Below are positions 55,813 through 64,000 of a stretch of DNA of 64,000 bases, piece by piece. How positions within the stretch are numbered: position 1 is the stretch's first letter; every line of letters begins with the position of its first letter. The DNA is from Pacificimonas flava. Its GTDB lineage: Bacteria; Pseudomonadota; Alphaproteobacteria; Sphingomonadales; Sphingomonadaceae. Under the pieces are notes generated by a model. It did not search any database and was not told where the DNA came from. It saw only the letters and a program-made list of their open reading frames with translations. Location of the stretch: positions 62,001 through 126,000 of the forward strand of contig NZ_AMRV01000007.1 of the NCBI RefSeq assembly GCF_000342165.1. The letters are read 5' to 3'. Position numbers and translations under genes: made by a program.

Positions 55813-57429
55813 TCACGCCGCAAGCGCCCCGTGGCGCTCGGCGAGGATCGTGTCGGAAATCTTCTCTGCGATCATGATCGTCGGAGCGTTCGTATTGCCG
55901 GAAATGAGCGTCGGCATCACGGACGCGTCGACGACGCGCAGGCCGTCGACCCCGCGTACGCGAAGGTCCGTTCCGACGACGGCATCATCGCCGCGCCCCA
56001 TATGGCAGGTGCCGACCGGGTGATAGATCGTCTCCGCCCATTCGCGAATGCGTTCGACGAGCTGGTTCCGACCCTGGACATCCGCGCCAGGCCACTGCTC
56101 CCTGGCGCCGAGGCGGGCGAAGGCAGGCTGGCGGCCCAACGCGCGCGTTATTTCGAGGCCGGCCAGCAGGACCTCCAGGTCTTCCGGCGCGCCGAGATAA
56201 TTGGGGTCGATGCGTGGAGGCGCCGCCGGATCGTGTGATGCCAGGCGGACCGTGCCCCGGCTTTCCGGCCTCAGCTGGCAGACATGAATGGTGAAACCAT
56301 GCACCTTTCCCAATCCCCCGCGACCATGCGGGTCGCCGAGTGCGGGGAGGAGGTGCAGCTGAATGTCGGGTGCGGCAAGATCCGGGCGCGTCGACAGGAA
56401 CGCCCCGGCCGGCGTCGGCATGAAGCTGCCGGTGCCCTGCCGCACCGCGAGCCATGACCCGAGTGCCTTCAGCTGGTTCGTCAGCTTGGCGTTCGAATTC
56501 AGGCTTACAGGCTCATCGATCCGCCACTGCACGAGCAGGTCGAGATGATCCTGCATATTACCACCCACGTGCGGGCTGTCATGAACGACGGCAAGCCCAT
56601 GCGACTTGAGATGGTCTGCCGGGCCGATGCCGGACAGCATGAGCATTTGCGGAGAGTTGATGGCGCCGCCACACAGGATGATCTCCCGCCCCACGGCGAT
56701 TTCGCTCTTGCCACCGGCGCGGTAGCCGACGGCATGGGCGCGGCGGCCCCGGAACAGCACACGTTCGGCCTGGACGTCCGTCAGCACGTCGAGATTGGCG
56801 CGGTGCAGGATGGGCGTCAGATAGGCCCGCGCCGCAGACCATCGTTCGCCGCCGTGAATCGTGGCGTCATAGCGTCCGACCCCTTCAAACCGGGGCCCGT
56901 TGAAATCATCCGTCAGATCGTGACCGGCCTGCTCGCCCGCTTTCAGGAAGGCGTCGACCAACGGGCTCTGCATCGACTTTTTGGACGTGTGCAACGGCCC
57001 GCCCGCGCCGTGCCAGTCGGTTGCTCCGCGTTCCGAATCCTCGGACTTCCGAAAGTACGGCAGGACGCTGTCCCAGTCCCATCCGGTACAGCCCATCTGC
57101 GCCCAGCGATCGTAATCGCTGCTGTGTCCGCGAATATACACCATGCCGTTGATGGAGGATGAGCCGCCAAGGCAGCGCCCGCGCGGCCAGTAGAGACGCC
57201 GGCCGTTCAGGTGTCGCTGCGGCTCGGTCCAGTATCCCCAGTTTTCCTTGGCGATCCGATCGGGACTGATCAGCTTGCCGATACCGGCCGGGAAGTGGAT
57301 GAAGGTATTCTTGTCGCGGCCCCCGGCCTCCATCAGCAGGACGCGAATGCCGGGATCGGCGCTCAGCCTGTTCGCAAGAACGCAGCCGGCCGAACCCGCG
57401 CCGACGATGATATAGTCATAGTCCTGCAT
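55813..57429 (-). CDS. GMC oxidoreductase, choline-dehydrogenase-like
   Basis: A 538-residue FAD enzyme. The nucleotide motif GAGSAGCVLANRLS starts near residue 9. The GMC signature GRCLGGSSSINGMVYIRGH lies near 83-101. ILCGGAINSPQMLMLSGIG follows, and the active-site His is in HPVGTCHMG. It oxidises a primary alcohol; choline is only one option for this family. An MFS transporter gene is 65 bp upstream on the same strand, so uptake and oxidation of one substrate are likely linked. Confidence 0.93.
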   Translation of the reverse strand: MQDYDYIIVGAGSAGCVLANRLSADPGIRVLLMEAGGRDKNTFIHFPAGIGKLISPDRIAKENWGYWTEPQRHLNGRRLYWPRGRCLGGSSSINGMVYIRGHSSDYDRWAQMGCTGWDWDSVLPYFRKSEDSERGATDWHGAGGPLHTSKKSMQSPLVDAFLKAGEQAGHDLTDDFNGPRFEGVGRYDATIHGGERWSAARAYLTPILHRANLDVLTDVQAERVLFRGRRAHAVGYRAGGKSEIAVGREIILCGGAINSPQMLMLSGIGPADHLKSHGLAVVHDSPHVGGNMQDHLDLLVQWRIDEPVSLNSNAKLTNQLKALGSWLAVRQGTGSFMPTPAGAFLSTRPDLAAPDIQLHLLPALGDPHGRGGLGKVHGFTIHVCQLRPESRGTVRLASHDPAAPPRIDPNYLGAPEDLEVLLAGLEITRALGRQPAFARLGAREQWPGADVQGRNQLVERIREWAETIYHPVGTCHMGRGDDAVVGTDLRVRGVDGLRVVDASVMPTLISGNTNAPTIMIAEKISDTILAERHGALAA

Positions 57430-57494
57430 GCCCTGTCTTCCCCCCGATTGTTGTTTTCTGCCGGGTTAGCCGAGCCGTGAGGAGCGGCAAGCTG

Positions 57495-59105
57495 TCAGTT
57501 TGCTGCGGCGCGCACGGCCGCTGCGGCGCGTTCCTCCTTCGTCGCCTCCGCCTCCGGCAGCCGCCGATAGAGCATGATGAGACAGGTCAAAGTGACCGGC
57601 ACCATCAGGAGCAGGCTGAGAACGCCTGTCGACAGGCTGCCTGTTCGGGCCGACATCTCTCCGGCGAACCAGGGTCCGAGACCCAGGCCGATCAGGGTGG
57701 TTCCCAGGAAATAGGTCGCGGTCGCGGCACCGCGCATGCGGGGCAGGACAAGATCCTGGCTCGTCGCGGCTGCAACGCCGATCCACATGCTGGCGATCAT
57801 CTGCGCCGGAAAGTTGAGAACATAGAACAGCGTCAGGTTGTCGGTCGTGAAGAGGACGAGGATAAACGGAATCATGAGGAGGATCGTCGCAATTCCGATC
57901 ACGATCCGTCCGCTCGGTATCCGTCGGCGCAGAGCGTCGGAGATGCGACCGCCGAGGATCGCGCCGATGAAGCCGCCGCCGGCCCCGGCCCCGCCAAGGA
58001 TCAGGCCGACAGTCGCCGCATCGACGCCGGGAAAGGTGCGCAGCACATAGGGGGCGGCCCAGAATGCCGCCGCATAGGTGTTGAAGGCGATGGAGCCGAA
58101 CCCGACCAGCATCAGGATGAAGGACGGCGTGCCCCAAATCAGAGCGAATGTCGCGGGGTCGCGGCGGCGGATCGACTGCGCCCAGGAGAAGACGGCATAG
58201 GCGCCGAGGCCGATGGCGGAAAACTGCAGGACGGCGCCGGTGAGCGCTATGATGCCGAGAGCGGCCGCGACGATGACGGCGAGGCCAGCCAGATTGACCA
58301 TCAGCGCGCGCGTGCCGCCGCGAGCGGCATCGATCAGGGTGAGGGGCGGGATCACGCTGGCCAGTTCGCCGAAGAATTTGCGCCAGGGGTGCGGCTCCGC
58401 CGGTTCGACGAAGCCCTCAGACATGCCGCGCAGAGGCTCGCGCAGGGACGCGATCCAGAACGCAACGAGAAGGCCCGGGATACCGACGGACAGGAATGCG
58501 GCCTGCCAACCGACGATGCCGTGCCATCCGCCGGGAAAGGCCGCGTTCCAATTCCCGGCGATGGCGCCGCCTATGAACAGCGAGATACCGCCGCCCAGAT
58601 AAAGACCGCCGGAGTAGATGGCGAGCGCGGTCGCCCGGCCCTCCTTGGGAAAATAGTCCGACAGCATGGAGAAGGCGCAGGGACTTGCGGCCGCTTCGCC
58701 CACCCCCACCCCGACACGCGCCGCAGCGATCTGACCGAAATTCTGGGCGAGGCCGGAAAGCGCGGTCATGGTGGACCAGACAGCCAGCCCGATGGCCATC
58801 AGGCGTTTGCGAACCCACATGTCGGCCAGCCGGCCCAGGGGGATACCGAAAAGAGCATAGAAGACGGCAAAGGCGGTGCCGTAGAGAAAGCCCATCTGGC
58901 CATCGTCGATGCCCAGGTCGGCCTTGATGTCTTCCGCCAGGATCGAGAGGATCTGCCGGTCGATGAAATTCAGCATGTAGACCAGGACCAGAACGCCCAG
59001 CACGTACCAGGCATAGGGGCTGCCGACATCCTTCGCACGCTCGTCCGGCACGGGGGTCGCGCCCTCCGGCAGCGAATCCCTGCGCGCTGCGATCCCTGGA
59101 TTCAT
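57495..59105 (-). CDS. MFS transporter, spinster-like
   Basis: A 536-residue transporter of the same type as that at 5.3-6.6 kb: MLNFIDRQILSILAEDIKADLG in helix 1, RLADMWVRKR after helix 2, GVGVGEAAASP in helix 4. It is longer because of an extra central segment with additional hydrophobic stretches (about 240-310). GGGGGAG precedes the ATG. Probable co-transcription with the GMC oxidoreductase gene. Substrate unknown. Confidence 0.92.
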   Translation of the reverse strand: MNPGIAARRDSLPEGATPVPDERAKDVGSPYAWYVLGVLVLVYMLNFIDRQILSILAEDIKADLGIDDGQMGFLYGTAFAVFYALFGIPLGRLADMWVRKRLMAIGLAVWSTMTALSGLAQNFGQIAAARVGVGVGEAAASPCAFSMLSDYFPKEGRATALAIYSGGLYLGGGISLFIGGAIAGNWNAAFPGGWHGIVGWQAAFLSVGIPGLLVAFWIASLREPLRGMSEGFVEPAEPHPWRKFFGELASVIPPLTLIDAARGGTRALMVNLAGLAVIVAAALGIIALTGAVLQFSAIGLGAYAVFSWAQSIRRRDPATFALIWGTPSFILMLVGFGSIAFNTYAAAFWAAPYVLRTFPGVDAATVGLILGGAGAGGGFIGAILGGRISDALRRRIPSGRIVIGIATILLMIPFILVLFTTDNLTLFYVLNFPAQMIASMWIGVAAATSQDLVLPRMRGAATATYFLGTTLIGLGLGPWFAGEMSARTGSLSTGVLSLLLMVPVTLTCLIMLYRRLPEAEATKEERAAAAVRAAAN

Positions 59106-59192
59106 CGTTTCACTCCCCCGGACGTGGTCACCTTTTGCAGTGATCCGGCGAATTGGCTAGCAGGCGCCTTCAACCTTGGAAAGCCGAGAGAA

Positions 59193-59660
59193 ATGCCGCC
59201 CGTACGCGTCCTGTTCGTTTGCCTAGGCAATATCTGCCGCTCGCCGGTCGCGGAGGCGATGTTTCGTGCCCGCGCGGCGGAGGCGGATCTCGATGTTCAT
59301 GTGGAGAGCGCCGGCACGCAGGATTACCATGTCGGCGAGGAGCCGCAGCCCGGTTCGCAAAAGGTTGCGACCGCGGCGGGCCTCGACATGGCTCGGAAGC
59401 GGGCGCGGCAGATCGAGACGGAGGATTTCCGGCGCTTCACGCACATCATCGCGCTCGATGAGGACAATATGGATGTGCTTCGCCAGCGTGCGCCGGAAGA
59501 CAGCACGGCAACCGTCCAGCGCCTGATGTTCTATTCCGACCGTTCGGAGGAGCACGTCCTTGATCCTTACGGGCTGGACGATGATGCGTTTCAGACGATG
59601 TTCGAGCAGTTAGAAAGTGGAATCACCGGCCTTGTCGCCGACCTGAAGCAGGCTCACTGA
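59193..59660 (+). CDS. low-molecular-weight protein tyrosine phosphatase
   Basis: A 155-residue LMW-PTP. The P-loop CLGNICRS supplies Cys10 and Arg16 (C-x5-R), and the acid Asp lies in VLDPYGL near residue 124. Stand-alone enzymes of this kind act on tyrosine kinases of capsule synthesis or on small substrates; there is no such kinase here. Its end overlaps the convergent ThpR gene by seven bases. Confidence 0.92.
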   Translation: MPPVRVLFVCLGNICRSPVAEAMFRARAAEADLDVHVESAGTQDYHVGEEPQPGSQKVATAAGLDMARKRARQIETEDFRRFTHIIALDEDNMDVLRQRAPEDSTATVQRLMFYSDRSEEHVLDPYGLDDDAFQTMFEQLESGITGLVADLKQAH

Positions 59661-60259
59661 ACCCATTCCTCAGCAGATCGGGGCGGCACGAACCCATCAT
59701 AATCGCCCGGATCGAAGAGAGAGCCCTGCGCGAATTCATATCGCTCGACGATGGAATAGACGGCACCCTCCTGCGTCAGGTGACTTTCGAACAGGCAGAA
59801 GTCGCTGACCATGAAGGGCGGGATGCGGAAACCGCCATGCTGCGCCATGAAGTGGTCGAGCGGCCCGGCGCCGCGAGAAAACCGCGCGATGGTCAGATGG
59901 GGGAGATAGGCACGGCTGTCCGGACGAACGCCGACACCCTCCAGCGCGCGGGACACCTTCTTTTGCAGGCGGCGGACGTCGTCCGCCGGGCGCACGCCGA
60001 CCCAGAGTGATTCGGGCCGGCCCTTGCGGTCGAACTGCCCGATTCCCTCCAGCCCCATCGCGGCGGAACGTGCAGAGACGTAGGACAGGCATTCGGCGAT
60101 ATCGTTCGCCTCCCGCGCGGGGCGTTCTCCCAGAAAGCGCAGGGTGATGTGAAGCTGGTCTTCGTCCTGCCAACGCGCACCGATGATGCCGCCCATGATG
60201 TCCATGACCGCATCCTTCACGTCCGAAGGGGGCTCTATGCCCACGAACAGGCGGTGCAT
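59654..60259 (-). CDS. thpR: RNA 2',3'-cyclic phosphodiesterase
   Basis: A 201-residue 2H phosphoesterase with both H-x-T motifs: His37-Ile-Thr39 (QLHITLRFLG) and His121-Leu-Thr123 (YLPHLTIARF). It opens 2',3'-cyclic phosphate ends of RNA. The opening MHRLFVGIEPP is typical. It lies downstream of the tesA-like gene on the same strand. Confidence 0.93.
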   Translation of the reverse strand: MHRLFVGIEPPSDVKDAVMDIMGGIIGARWQDEDQLHITLRFLGERPAREANDIAECLSYVSARSAAMGLEGIGQFDRKGRPESLWVGVRPADDVRRLQKKVSRALEGVGVRPDSRAYLPHLTIARFSRGAGPLDHFMAQHGGFRIPPFMVSDFCLFESHLTQEGAVYSIVERYEFAQGSLFDPGDYDGFVPPRSAEEWVQ

Positions 60260-60315
60260 GGCGGCGCTCCTTCGCGTTCGAACGCATCAGCGCTATTCGG
60301 CGTCACCTGCGCCGG

Positions 60316-61014
60316 TCAAGAGGCTTTGCGAAGCGCCGCCTCCACGCTGGGCAGGATGCCGCGGACGATTGCTTCGACGCCGTCCGCATTCGGGTGCAGA
60401 TTGTCGGGCAGCAGCAACTGCCGCTGGAAGATGACGCCGTTCAGGAAGAACGGATATAGATCAAGATCGTGCCGGTTGGCGAGAAACGGATAGACGGCAT
60501 TGAAATAGCGCCTGTTGTCTTCGCCCATGTTCGGCGGTCCGAGCATGCCGGTCAGCAGCACGTCAATGCCCCGGCCCTTCGCCTCCTCGATGATGGCATT
60601 CAGATTGCGCAAGGTCTCGCGCGGGTCGATGCCGCGCAGCATGTCGTTCGCGCCGAGCTCCAGGATCATCAGATCGGGCGTCCGCTCCAGATTGTCGAGC
60701 GTCCATTCGATCCGCCGCCGGCCGGCCGCGCTGGTATCGCCCGACACGCCGGCATTGATCACGGTCACGTCCATGCCGCGGGCGGTCAGCGCCTCCTGCA
60801 AGCGCGGCGCAAAGCCCTCCCCAGGCTTCAACTGATAGCCGGCGGTCAGGGAATCGCCGAAGGCAAGCACCGTCCTTTCCTGCGCACGCGCCTCTCCGGC
60901 GAAAGCCATTCCCGCCAGCCAGACGAGCGCCAGAAGCGCCGCAAGCCGCGCAAGTGCCGCATGGACAAGCCGGGGCGAAGCGCCATAACGCTGGTGCGCT
61001 GCAACAAGGGGCAT
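60316..61014 (-). CDS. tesA: arylesterase / lysophospholipase L1-like (TesA), SGNH fold
   Basis: A 232-residue SGNH hydrolase. The block I Ser55 lies in AFGDSLTAGY, block II NAGVSGDT, block III GANDMLRG and block V DNLHPNADG (Asp and His). A signal peptide ends near GEARAQ, so it acts in the periplasm. The start is uncertain: three in-frame ATGs lie within 16 bases, and I prefer the one with AGGA nine bases before it. It is divergent from an ABC transporter pair, the same layout as E. coli tesA/ybbAP. Confidence 0.9.
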   Translation of the reverse strand: MPLVAAHQRYGASPRLVHAALARLAALLALVWLAGMAFAGEARAQERTVLAFGDSLTAGYQLKPGEGFAPRLQEALTARGMDVTVINAGVSGDTSAAGRRRIEWTLDNLERTPDLMILELGANDMLRGIDPRETLRNLNAIIEEAKGRGIDVLLTGMLGPPNMGEDNRRYFNAVYPFLANRHDLDLYPFFLNGVIFQRQLLLPDNLHPNADGVEAIVRGILPSVEAALRKAS

Positions 61015-61027
61015 ACCGAACATCCTC

Positions 61028-61732
61028 ATGGTTTCCGACATCTCCGATCCGGTCATCCGGGCTACGAACGTCAGCCTGACCCTGACGGGGACCGCCGGTC
61101 CCGTCCATATCCTGAAGGGCGTGAGCCTCGAACTGAACCGGGGCGAAAGCGTAGCGATCCTGGGACCGTCGGGTTCCGGAAAATCCTCCCTGATGGCCGT
61201 TCTGTCGGGCCTGGAACGTGCGACGGCCGGCGACATCCATGTTGCGGGCGCCGATTTCGGCACGTTGTCCGAAGACGGGCTGGCCACTGCCCGTCGCGGC
61301 CGGATCGGCATCGTTCTACAGGCCTTTCACCTGCTTCCGACCATGACTGCGCTTGAAAATGTCGCCGTGCCGCTGGAGCTTGCGGGCGTCGGCGATGCGT
61401 TCGAGAGGGCGGAGGCGCAGCTGCGAACGGTCGGCCTCGGCCACAGGCTGTCCCATTATCCCGCGCAGCTGTCGGGCGGGGAACAGCAGCGCGTTGCCAT
61501 CGCACGCGCGACGGCGCCCGGACCCGCCATCGTCTTCGCAGACGAACCGACGGGCAATCTCGATGCGGCGACCGGGCAGGACATTATCTCGCTCCTGTTC
61601 GAACGTCAGGATGCGGGGGATACGACGCTTCTGCTCGTGACGCATGATCCGGAGGTCGCGGCCCGCTGCGGCCGCGTGGTGGAAATGCGCGACGGGCAGA
61701 TCGTCTCCGACCGGGCGCACGGTCCCGCATGA
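61028..61732 (+). CDS. ABC transporter ATP-binding protein (YbbA/LolD-like)
   Basis: A 234-residue ATPase of the MacB/LolD group: Walker [11 protein letters not shown]-loop [16 protein letters not shown], signature LSGGEQQR, Walker [13 protein letters not shown] and H-loop VTHD. It powers the FtsX-like permease encoded next (ATGA overlap). The ATG overlaps the outermost possible start of the divergent tesA gene, leaving almost no leader. Confidence 0.93.
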   Translation: MVSDISDPVIRATNVSLTLTGTAGPVHILKGVSLELNRGESVAILGPSGSGKSSLMAVLSGLERATAGDIHVAGADFGTLSEDGLATARRGRIGIVLQAFHLLPTMTALENVAVPLELAGVGDAFERAEAQLRTVGLGHRLSHYPAQLSGGEQQRVAIARATAPGPAIVFADEPTGNLDAATGQDIISLLFERQDAGDTTLLLVTHDPEVAARCGRVVEMRDGQIVSDRAHGPA

Positions 61733-64000
61733 CGCTCGCCTGGCGTCTGGCGCTGCGCGAAATGCGTGGCGGACTTGGCGGTCTGCGGCTCCTCGCCGTG
61801 TGCCTGTTCCTTGGCGTTGCGGCCATTTCCGGTGTCGGCAGCCTGTCGAGCGCCATTCTCTCCTCCCTCGCCAGTGAGGGGCGCGTCATCCTGGGCGGCG
61901 ATGCGGCCGTCGAGATCGCGCAGCGCCGGGCCATGCCGGAGGAGCTCGCCGCTTTTCGCGATGCGGGAACGGTTGTCGAAATCCTCCAGATGCGCGCCAA
62001 TGTGTCGACCGCCGACAATGCGGAAACGGTCATCGGCGAGTTGAAGGCCGTCGGGTCCGGCTATCCCCTTTACGGCGAGTTCACGCTGCAGGGGGGAGGG
62101 GACTTTCAGGATGCGCTCTCCCGCGGTGTTCTCCTCGGCCGCGAAGGCGCGAACCGCCTCGGGCTGCGCGTGGGCGATGCTGTGCGGGTCGGCGGCGCGC
62201 GGCTGCCGCTGACCGGGATTCTGGATCACGAACCCGACAAGGTGGCGGAGGGCTTCGTGCTTGGCCCGACGATCCTCATGTCGAAGGCCGACTTCGCGCG
62301 GACCGGGCTGGAACGGCCCGGCACCCTGTTCGAAAGCGAATATCGCATTCGCATGCCGGCAGGCGCTGACCTGGAGGCGTTCGAGGAAGATCTGCTTGAG
62401 CGGTTCCCGGATGCGGGATTTGACGTCGACACGCGGGAAAATGCAGCGCCGGGCGCGCGCCGCTTTATTTTGAATACCGGGCAGTTCCTGACCATGGTGG
62501 GACTGACGGCGCTGCTTGTCGCCGGAGTGGGCGTGGGCAGCGGGGTCACATCCTATCTGCGAACGAAGACGCGCAGCATCGCGTCGCTGAAAAGCGTCGG
62601 CGCGGATTCGGGCCTGATCTTTCGCATCTACTTCCTGCAGATCGCGCTGGTTTCCGCGGCCGCGACATTTTCCGGTGCAGTCCTCGGCAGCCTCGTTCCC
62701 ATGATCGTTGGCTCCGCGGCGGGGGAAACGCTGCCGGTGCCGCCGGCTGCGGGCGTCTACCCGCTCCCCCTTGTCAGCGGCATCGTCTACGGCCTGCTGG
62801 CGGCTTTCATTTTCGCGCTTTGGCCGCTCAGGCAGGCGCGCGAGATTCCGGCGGCGCGGCTGTTCCGCGCGGGCGCCGTGTCCGTGGGACGGCCGCCCCG
62901 TTCCGTGCTCGTCGCCATGGGCGTCGGCGCGCTTGCGATTTTTCTGATCGCAATCCTGCAGGCCCGCGCGCCGCTTTTCGCCGCCGGCTTTCTGGCCGCG
63001 GCGGTTGCCGTGCTGTTCCTGCTGGCCGGCCTCGCACGGGGAATCGTGCTTGCCGCGCGTCGTATCCCGCGCCCCCGGCGCCCGCTCCTGCGCCTCGCGA
63101 TCGCGAACCTCACCCGGCCGGGCGGGATGACGATGGAGCTGACGGTCGCGCTCGGCCTCGGTCTGACGCTGTTCGCCGCGCTCGCCATCATAGAGACCAA
63201 TCTGTCCCGGCAGATCGAGGAGACCATACCGGTCGATGCGCCCAGCCATGTCATTCTCGACATTCCATCCGAGGGGGTGGACGGGTTCCGCCAGATCGTC
63301 CGCGACGAGCGCGCGGCAGGCGGCCTGCGCATGGTGCCCAGCCTGCGCGGTGCCGTCACGGCGCTGAACGGCGTCGAGGTTTCCGAGATGGAAAATATCC
63401 CGGAAGAGGCGTGGGTTCTGCGCGGCGACCGCGGCCTGACCTATACCGGCCGTATTCCGGAGGGAAACCGCGTCACGGCGGGGGAATGGTGGGACGAAAA
63501 CCATGCCGGCGAGCAGCTCGTGTCGCTGGAGGCCGAGATGGCCGAAACGCTCGGCCTCGCCGTGGGCGATACGCTGACCGTGTCCGTTCTCGGAATGCCG
63601 CTCCAGGCGCGGATCGCGAACTTTCGGGAGGTCGACTGGCGCAGTCTTGGCTTCAATTTCGCACTCGTCTTTTCGCCCGGCCCCATAGAAGACGCGCCGC
63701 ACAGCTATATGGCCACGGTCCATGTGCCGGAGGGCGGCGACCGCGCCCTTTCGCGCGCTGTCGGCACCGCCTTTCCCAGCGCCTCCATCATCCGAATCGC
63801 TGACGTCATTGCAGGTGCGCAGGATATCCTCGGCCAATTGTCAGCGGCCATCCGGGCTGCTGCCTCGGTGGCGATCCTGGCCGGCATCGCCGTGTTGATC
63901 GGCGCCGTCGCCGCCGCGCGGCGGGCAAGAAGCTACGACGCCGTCATGCTGAAGATCCTCGGTGCCACGCGCGGGCAGATCCTTGCGGGATTTCTGGCTG
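61729..64000 (+). CDS. ABC transporter permease (YbbP-like, FtsX domains), partial
   Basis: A large permease, 757 codons to the right edge with no stop. The first membrane helix (LRLLAVCLFLGVAAISGVGSL) is followed by a periplasmic domain and a first FtsX set (VGLTALLVAGVGVGSGVTSYLRTKTRSIASLKSVGAD). A second periplasmic domain follows, and a second FtsX set begins at the edge (AVLIGAVAAARRARSYDAVMLKILGAT). This twin-FtsX plan is that of YbbP, thought to move lipids or hydrophobic compounds; the cargo is unproven. Confidence 0.92.
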   Translation, partial: MTLAWRLALREMRGGLGGLRLLAVCLFLGVAAISGVGSLSSAILSSLASEGRVILGGDAAVEIAQRRAMPEELAAFRDAGTVVEILQMRANVSTADNAETVIGELKAVGSGYPLYGEFTLQGGGDFQDALSRGVLLGREGANRLGLRVGDAVRVGGARLPLTGILDHEPDKVAEGFVLGPTILMSKADFARTGLERPGTLFESEYRIRMPAGADLEAFEEDLLERFPDAGFDVDTRENAAPGARRFILNTGQFLTMVGLTALLVAGVGVGSGVTSYLRTKTRSIASLKSVGADSGLIFRIYFLQIALVSAAATFSGAVLGSLVPMIVGSAAGETLPVPPAAGVYPLPLVSGIVYGLLAAFIFALWPLRQAREIPAARLFRAGAVSVGRPPRSVLVAMGVGALAIFLIAILQARAPLFAAGFLAAAVAVLFLLAGLARGIVLAARRIPRPRRPLLRLAIANLTRPGGMTMELTVALGLGLTLFAALAIIETNLSRQIEETIPVDAPSHVILDIPSEGVDGFRQIVRDERAAGGLRMVPSLRGAVTALNGVEVSEMENIPEEAWVLRGDRGLTYTGRIPEGNRVTAGEWWDENHAGEQLVSLEAEMAETLGLAVGDTLTVSVLGMPLQARIANFREVDWRSLGFNFALVFSPGPIEDAPHSYMATVHVPEGGDRALSRAVGTAFPSASIIRIADVIAGAQDILGQLSAAIRAAASVAILAGIAVLIGAVAAARRARSYDAVMLKILGATRGQILAGFLA

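Overview
The window looks like chromosome of a high-GC alphaproteobacterium, most likely Sphingomonadales. Pointers are the phage-like cluster at 34-52 kb, which has the gene order of the Rhodobacter capsulatus gene transfer agent (GTA), a DUF6127-type protein inside it, a PEP-CTERM protein, a CpaF-type secretion ATPase at the left edge, and two spinster-type MFS transporters, one beside a GMC oxidoreductase. No insertion sequence, CRISPR array or integrase was seen.

Layout. 0-7.5 kb: CpaF-like N-terminus (cut by the edge), hotdog thioesterase, secreted oligopeptidase B, divergent aminopeptidase P, a small basic protein, tRNA-Thr(GGT), an MFS transporter and a membrane protein of unknown function. 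7.5-15.7 kb: DECR-type SDR, TusA-like protein, large catalase, bacterioferritin and its ferredoxin (with a Fur-like box), purL, a queuosine-precursor transporter and an HD-domain protein. 15.7-30.5 kb: Tat-exported molybdopterin oxidoreductase, HerA-like ATPase, hflK-hflC-DUF2065-htrA, mrp, CoA-binding protein, inositol-phosphatase-like enzyme, pmbA, ubiA, rsmE and glutamate-cysteine ligase. 30.5-34.4 kb: a divergent XRE regulator / DUF6456-like pair, a Tat-exported PhoX-like protein and a PEP-CTERM protein.

34.4-51.6 kb: an apparently intact GTA structural cluster in one direction: small and large terminase, portal, DUF6127, prohead protease, capsid, SGNH-hydrolase/LamG protein, fiber-tail adaptor, connectors, tail terminator, tail tube, two chaperone-type proteins, a very short tape measure, a TIM-barrel-like/DUF2460 fusion, DUF2163, NlpC/P60 peptidase, shortened host-specificity protein, and a DUF2793 protein like the R. 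capsulatus head-spike protein GhsA. No integrase, repressor, replication or lysis genes accompany it. Many junctions overlap by about 4 bp, which suggests coupled translation.

The most interesting reading joins the last two blocks. A near-dyad, TACCAAATnGGT, lies between the XRE regulator and the DUF6456-like gene and again ten bases upstream of a near-consensus promoter before the terminase gene. That promoter carries a second perfect dyad in its spacer and is followed by a strong terminator before the first gene. I infer, but cannot prove, that the XRE/DUF6456 pair controls the GTA cluster.

51.7-64 kb: OmpA-family protein with 28 consecutive prolines, SCP2 protein, small lipoprotein, membrane-anchored degenerate EAL protein, lipB, GMC oxidoreductase, second MFS transporter, low-molecular-weight tyrosine phosphatase, RNA 2',3'-cyclic phosphodiesterase, and a tesA / ybbA-ybbP-like divergent locus whose last gene runs off the right edge.
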